From Alistipes sp. UBA940 (GTDB taxonomy: Bacteria; Bacteroidota; Bacteroidia; Bacteroidales; Rikenellaceae): DNA of 16,435 nt. The notes beneath the pieces are model-generated. The model was not told the origin of the DNA. It saw only the letters and a list, made by a program, of their open reading frames with translations, and searched no databases. A program made the position numbers and the translations under genes. The stretch is from positions 30,561 to 46,995 of the forward strand of contig DBDE01000003.1 of the NCBI GenBank assembly GCA_002293425.1, given 5' to 3'. Shown here piece by piece: positions 13,786 through 16,435 of the stretch (positions are counted from its first letter, which is position 1; every line of letters starts with the position of its first letter).

Positions 13786-14774
13786 CAGAATCTCTTGATG
13801 CCCATAATCTCGCGCACATCGGCCAGGGTTTTCGAAGAGGATTCGCGGGCACGTTCGGCCCCCTCGCTCGTAACGCGATGCAGGAAACCATCGTCGTTCC
13901 TTATCTGCTCTATCTTCTGGCGGATCGGGGCCACCACTGCCACTATGTCCTCGGCCAATTGCTTTTTCAAATCGCCATAACGGATCGAGCAACTGTTGTA
14001 GGCGTGGGTGAAAAACGCAACCGTGTCGGGCGACGAAACCAATCGGAGAAGGGTGAACAGATTGGCAACAGGCTCTGTCATCGGTTCGCCCTCGCGAGTG
14101 GGACCGCTGTCGGATACGGCCCGCATAACTTTCTTGCGGATTTCCTCGTCCGGGTCGGAGAGGTAGAGCCCGTTGCCCTCGCTCTTGCCCATCTTGCCGC
14201 TGCCGTCCAGGCCCGGAACCTTCACCAGCTCGGTGCCGAAGTTATAGGCCGTGGGCTCCTTGAAATATTCCACCCCATAGAAGCTGTTGAACCGGCGGGC
14301 ATAAACGCGGGTCATTTCGAGGTGCTGCTCCTGGTCCTTGCCCACCGGAACCTTATCCGCCCGATGCTGCAAAATGTCGGCCGCCATCAACACCGGATAG
14401 GTCAAAAGTCCGGCATTGACATTGTCCGGATGTTTGCGAATCTTATCCTTAAAAGAGGCTGTCCTTTCCAGCTCGCCCACCGGAGCGTGCATCGACAGCA
14501 GCATCGACAGTTCGGCAACCGTCGGCACATCGCTCTGGACATAAATGGTTGCAACGGACGGGTCCAACCCCGCCGCCAGATATTCGCTGAGCACACCCCG
14601 CACATTGTCGTGCAACATCTTCGGGTCGGGATGGGTGGTCAGGGAGTGGTAATCGGCAATGAAAAAGAAGCACCGGGCGTCGTGCTGCATCTTTATGAAA
14701 TTGCGCAACGCGCCGAAATAGTTGCCCAAATGAAGCCGCCCCGTCGAGCGGATCCCGCTTAAAACTGTATCCAT
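13785..14774 (-). CDS. trpS: Tryptophanyl-tRNA synthetase
   Basis: This 329-residue class I enzyme charges tRNA-Trp in the cytoplasm. The HIGH-type motif is HLGN (15-18) in STGRLHLGNYFGAL, and the KMSKS-type loop is KMGKS (194-198). GLLTYPVLMAADILQH (122-137) and VGKDQEQHLEMTR (144-156) are characteristic of TrpS. The length is normal. The start ATG lies 17 nt from a TATCTTTG box on the minus strand, giving a short leader. The promoter is back to back with that of the ABC exporter gene, and the stop overlaps the start of the ClC gene. Confidence 0.97.
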   Translation of the reverse strand: MDTVLSGIRSTGRLHLGNYFGALRNFIKMQHDARCFFFIADYHSLTTHPDPKMLHDNVRGVLSEYLAAGLDPSVATIYVQSDVPTVAELSMLLSMHAPVGELERTASFKDKIRKHPDNVNAGLLTYPVLMAADILQHRADKVPVGKDQEQHLEMTRVYARRFNSFYGVEYFKEPTAYNFGTELVKVPGLDGSGKMGKSEGNGLYLSDPDEEIRKKVMRAVSDSGPTREGEPMTEPVANLFTLLRLVSSPDTVAFFTHAYNSCSIRYGDLKKQLAEDIVAVVAPIRQKIEQIRNDDGFLHRVTSEGAERARESSSKTLADVREIMGIKRF

Positions 14775-14791
14775 ATCTCTGAAATAAAGAA

Positions 14792-14799
14792 CAAAGATA
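14792..14799 (-). promoter_or_regulatory. -7 promoter box of trpS
   Basis: The minus strand reads TATCTTTG 17 nt before the trpS ATG. It lies only 11 nt from the divergent -7 box at 14811-14818, so the two promoters overlap. No -33 TTTG is seen at the standard spacing. Confidence 0.65.
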
Positions 14800-14810
14800 G
14801 CTAAAATTTG

Positions 14811-14818
14811 TATCTTTG
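14811..14818 (+). promoter_or_regulatory. -7 promoter box of the ABC exporter gene
   Basis: TATCTTTG is followed by seven bases and then the ATG at 14826. The predicted transcript would have a leader of about 4 nt. RNA polymerase bound here would cover the trpS promoter on the other strand. Confidence 0.65.
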
Positions 14819-14825
14819 CGACACG

Positions 14826-16435
14826 ATGAACACCTATTGGAAACTGCTTCGGTTCGGCAAACCGCTCGAAAAGTACGCTATCCCGTACTTCTTCTACACG
14901 TTGCTCTATGCCGTGTTCAATGTGATGAACTTTGTGCTGGTCATCCCCATTCTCAACATTCTGTTCGGGCTGTCGGACGGAGAGCTGGTCACCACGCTAC
15001 CGCAGTTCGAGTTTTCGGCCGACTACATCGAGGGGGTGGTGAGCTTTTTTGTCTATAAGTATTTTGGGGTCGGGGAGGTAAAGAGTGTTCTAATCTTTAT
15101 CGCACTTATCCTCGCCGCGAGTGCCCTTTTGAGCAATCTGTTCAGGTATCTGGGGCAGTACACCGTCGAGCGGTTGCGCATCAATTCGGTGCGGCGGATG
15201 AGAAACGTGATGTACGACAAGGTGATGAGGCTCGGGGTGGGCTACTTCAGCAACGAGCGCAAAGGCGACATAATCTCGAAATTCTCCGCCGACGCCACCA
15301 TAGTCCAGCAAACCATCTCCGCCACGTTGCAGGTGGCGTTTCGCGAACCGTTCCTCATTATCTCCTATCTTGCCGTGATGATAGGCATCTCGTGGAAACT
15401 CACCCTATTCGCCGCGCTGTTCCTGCCGGTTGTCGCGCTCATCATCGGAACCATCGTAAAGCAACTGCGCCGGCCGGCCAAGCGCGCGCAGGACCAGCTG
15501 GGGCAGATGACCAGCCAGCTCGATGAATCGCTGGGAGGGATAAAGATAATCAAAGCCTACAACGCCGAACAATACTCGCGCCGGAAATACGGAGCGATGA
15601 ACGACGCCTACTCCCGAATCGCCCGCTCGATGGCGCGCCGACAGCAAATGGCCTCGCCCATCAGTGAGTTTTTGGGCATAGTGGCCGTTGCGGTGCTGAT
15701 AGTTTTCGGCGCCTCGCTGGTGTTCAAAGGCGAGCTGGGGGGTGCCGAGTTCATCGCTTATGTGGGCATTTTCTCGCAGATCACCCGACCCGTCCGCGCT
15801 TTTGCCGACGCCTTCGGGACCATCAACCAAGGCATAGCCGCGGGCGAACGGATCTTCGGCCTTTTGGATATGGCCGAAGAGGTCACCGACCGTGCGGGAG
15901 CGAGGACGATGAGTGCTTTTTCCGACAAGATAGAGTTTCGCGACGTCCGCTTCGCCTACGGCGACAGGGAGATCATCCGCGGAGTGAGCTTCGAGGTGAA
16001 AAAGGGCGAGACCGTTGCGCTCGTCGGGCCGTCGGGCGGAGGAAAATCGACTTTGAGCGACCTGGTGCCGCGTTTCTACGACCCGCAAGGGGGAGCCGTG
16101 CTCATCGACGGGGTGGATGTGAGGGACTATTCCGCCGCCTCCATTCGTGCCCATCTGGGGATGGTGGCGCAGGAAACGGTGCTGTTCAACGACACCATAG
16201 AAAACAACATTCGCCTCGGGGTGCCCGAAGCCACACGCGAACAGGTCGTCGAAGCGGCAAAAATAGCCAACGCCCACTCCTTTATTATGGAGACCGAAGA
16301 GGGCTATGACACCAACATAGGCGATCGCGGCGTGAAGCTCTCGGGCGGGCAACGCCAACGGCTTTCGATAGCACGTGCGGTGTTGAAAAATCCCGACATC
16401 CTGATACTCGACGAAGCCACCTCGGCACTCGACAC
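14826..16435 (+). CDS. MsbA-type ABC exporter (ATPase fused to membrane domain), 3' end cut off
   Basis: The frame is open from the ATG at 14826 to the window end (about 536 codons), beginning MNTYWKLLRFGKPLEKYAIP. The N-terminal membrane domain (to about residue 330) has hydrophobic helices such as FFYTLLYAVFNVMNFVLVIP and LIISYLAVMIGISW. It also has the YFSNERKGDIISKFSAD coupling segment. The ATPase domain has Walker A GPSGGGKST (401-409), the Q-loop VAQETVLFNDTI, the signature LSGGQRQR (505-512) and Walker B ILILDEATSALD. In relatives about 50-70 more residues follow. The architecture is that of a homodimeric exporter, such as the MsbA lipid A flippase. A drug or lipid exporter is equally possible. 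Confidence 0.93.
   Translation, partial: MNTYWKLLRFGKPLEKYAIPYFFYTLLYAVFNVMNFVLVIPILNILFGLSDGELVTTLPQFEFSADYIEGVVSFFVYKYFGVGEVKSVLIFIALILAASALLSNLFRYLGQYTVERLRINSVRRMRNVMYDKVMRLGVGYFSNERKGDIISKFSADATIVQQTISATLQVAFREPFLIISYLAVMIGISWKLTLFAALFLPVVALIIGTIVKQLRRPAKRAQDQLGQMTSQLDESLGGIKIIKAYNAEQYSRRKYGAMNDAYSRIARSMARRQQMASPISEFLGIVAVAVLIVFGASLVFKGELGGAEFIAYVGIFSQITRPVRAFADAFGTINQGIAAGERIFGLLDMAEEVTDRAGARTMSAFSDKIEFRDVRFAYGDREIIRGVSFEVKKGETVALVGPSGGGKSTLSDLVPRFYDPQGGAVLIDGVDVRDYSAASIRAHLGMVAQETVLFNDTIENNIRLGVPEATREQVVEAAKIANAHSFIMETEEGYDTNIGDRGVKLSGGQRQRLSIARAVLKNPDILILDEATSALD

Overview
The window looks like a chromosomal segment of a fairly GC-rich member of the Bacteroidales, most likely an Alistipes-like (Rikenellaceae) bacterium. 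This is an inference. It rests on repeated TAnnTTTG (here TATCTTTG or TACCTTTG) -7 promoter boxes in front of tRNAs and genes, near-absence of Shine-Dalgarno sequences, and the style of LpxD, PdxB, the ClC protein and the FecCD-type transporter. I ran no database search.

Layout. (1) Positions 1-760: the 5' end of a leftward tRNA, an intergenic repeat, rpsT and tRNA-Glu, all leftward. (2) 761-4363: a leftward operon of pdxB, a lipoprotein binding protein, a FecCD permease and an ABC ATPase, with 4-7 nt overlaps between the transporter genes. (3) 4364-4785: a gene-free stretch with a second inverted copy of the intergenic repeat and a possible terminated small RNA. (4) 4786-5796: a ureohydrolase (agmatinase/arginase family). 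(5) 5789-7481: a two-gene prophage remnant (terminase large subunit plus a small protein). (6) 7853-9840: coaD and lpxD, separated by a small inverted-repeat-bounded element carrying a DUF559 nuclease-like gene. (7) 9884-10532: tRNA-Arg(ACG) and ruvC. (8) 10529-14774: leftward trpS, a ClC channel gene, purD and ruvC. (9) 14826 to the window end: a divergent MsbA-type ABC exporter gene, cut by the window edge.

The most unusual feature is a family of short repeats that has entered protein-coding genes in frame. In purD, pdxB and the ABC ATPase gene, a block of about 102-132 nt replaces a surface-loop region. It contains a tandem array of 7-bp units (AGTCAAG/AGTCAGG on the coding strand), a GGCTACG anchor and a perfect hairpin. 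In purD and pdxB a second, inverted heptad array follows. The host proteins read SQES-type peptides there. The purD and pdxB copies are clearly homologous as DNA, yet are read in different frames past the anchor, so the nucleic acid rather than the peptide is conserved. The ATPase insert shares its terminal hairpin with the two intergenic repeats, which links the genic and intergenic families. Other 7-bp tandem tracts lie in the 3' part of ruvC, beside both intergenic repeats and upstream of purD. The pattern resembles Rickettsia palindromic elements in being protein-invading, and cyanobacterial heptanucleotide repeats in unit length, but I cannot assign it to a named family.

A second theme is promoter placement. 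The -7 box lies 4 nt before the start codon of pdxB and coaD and 7 nt before that of the exporter gene, which predicts leaderless or nearly leaderless mRNAs.
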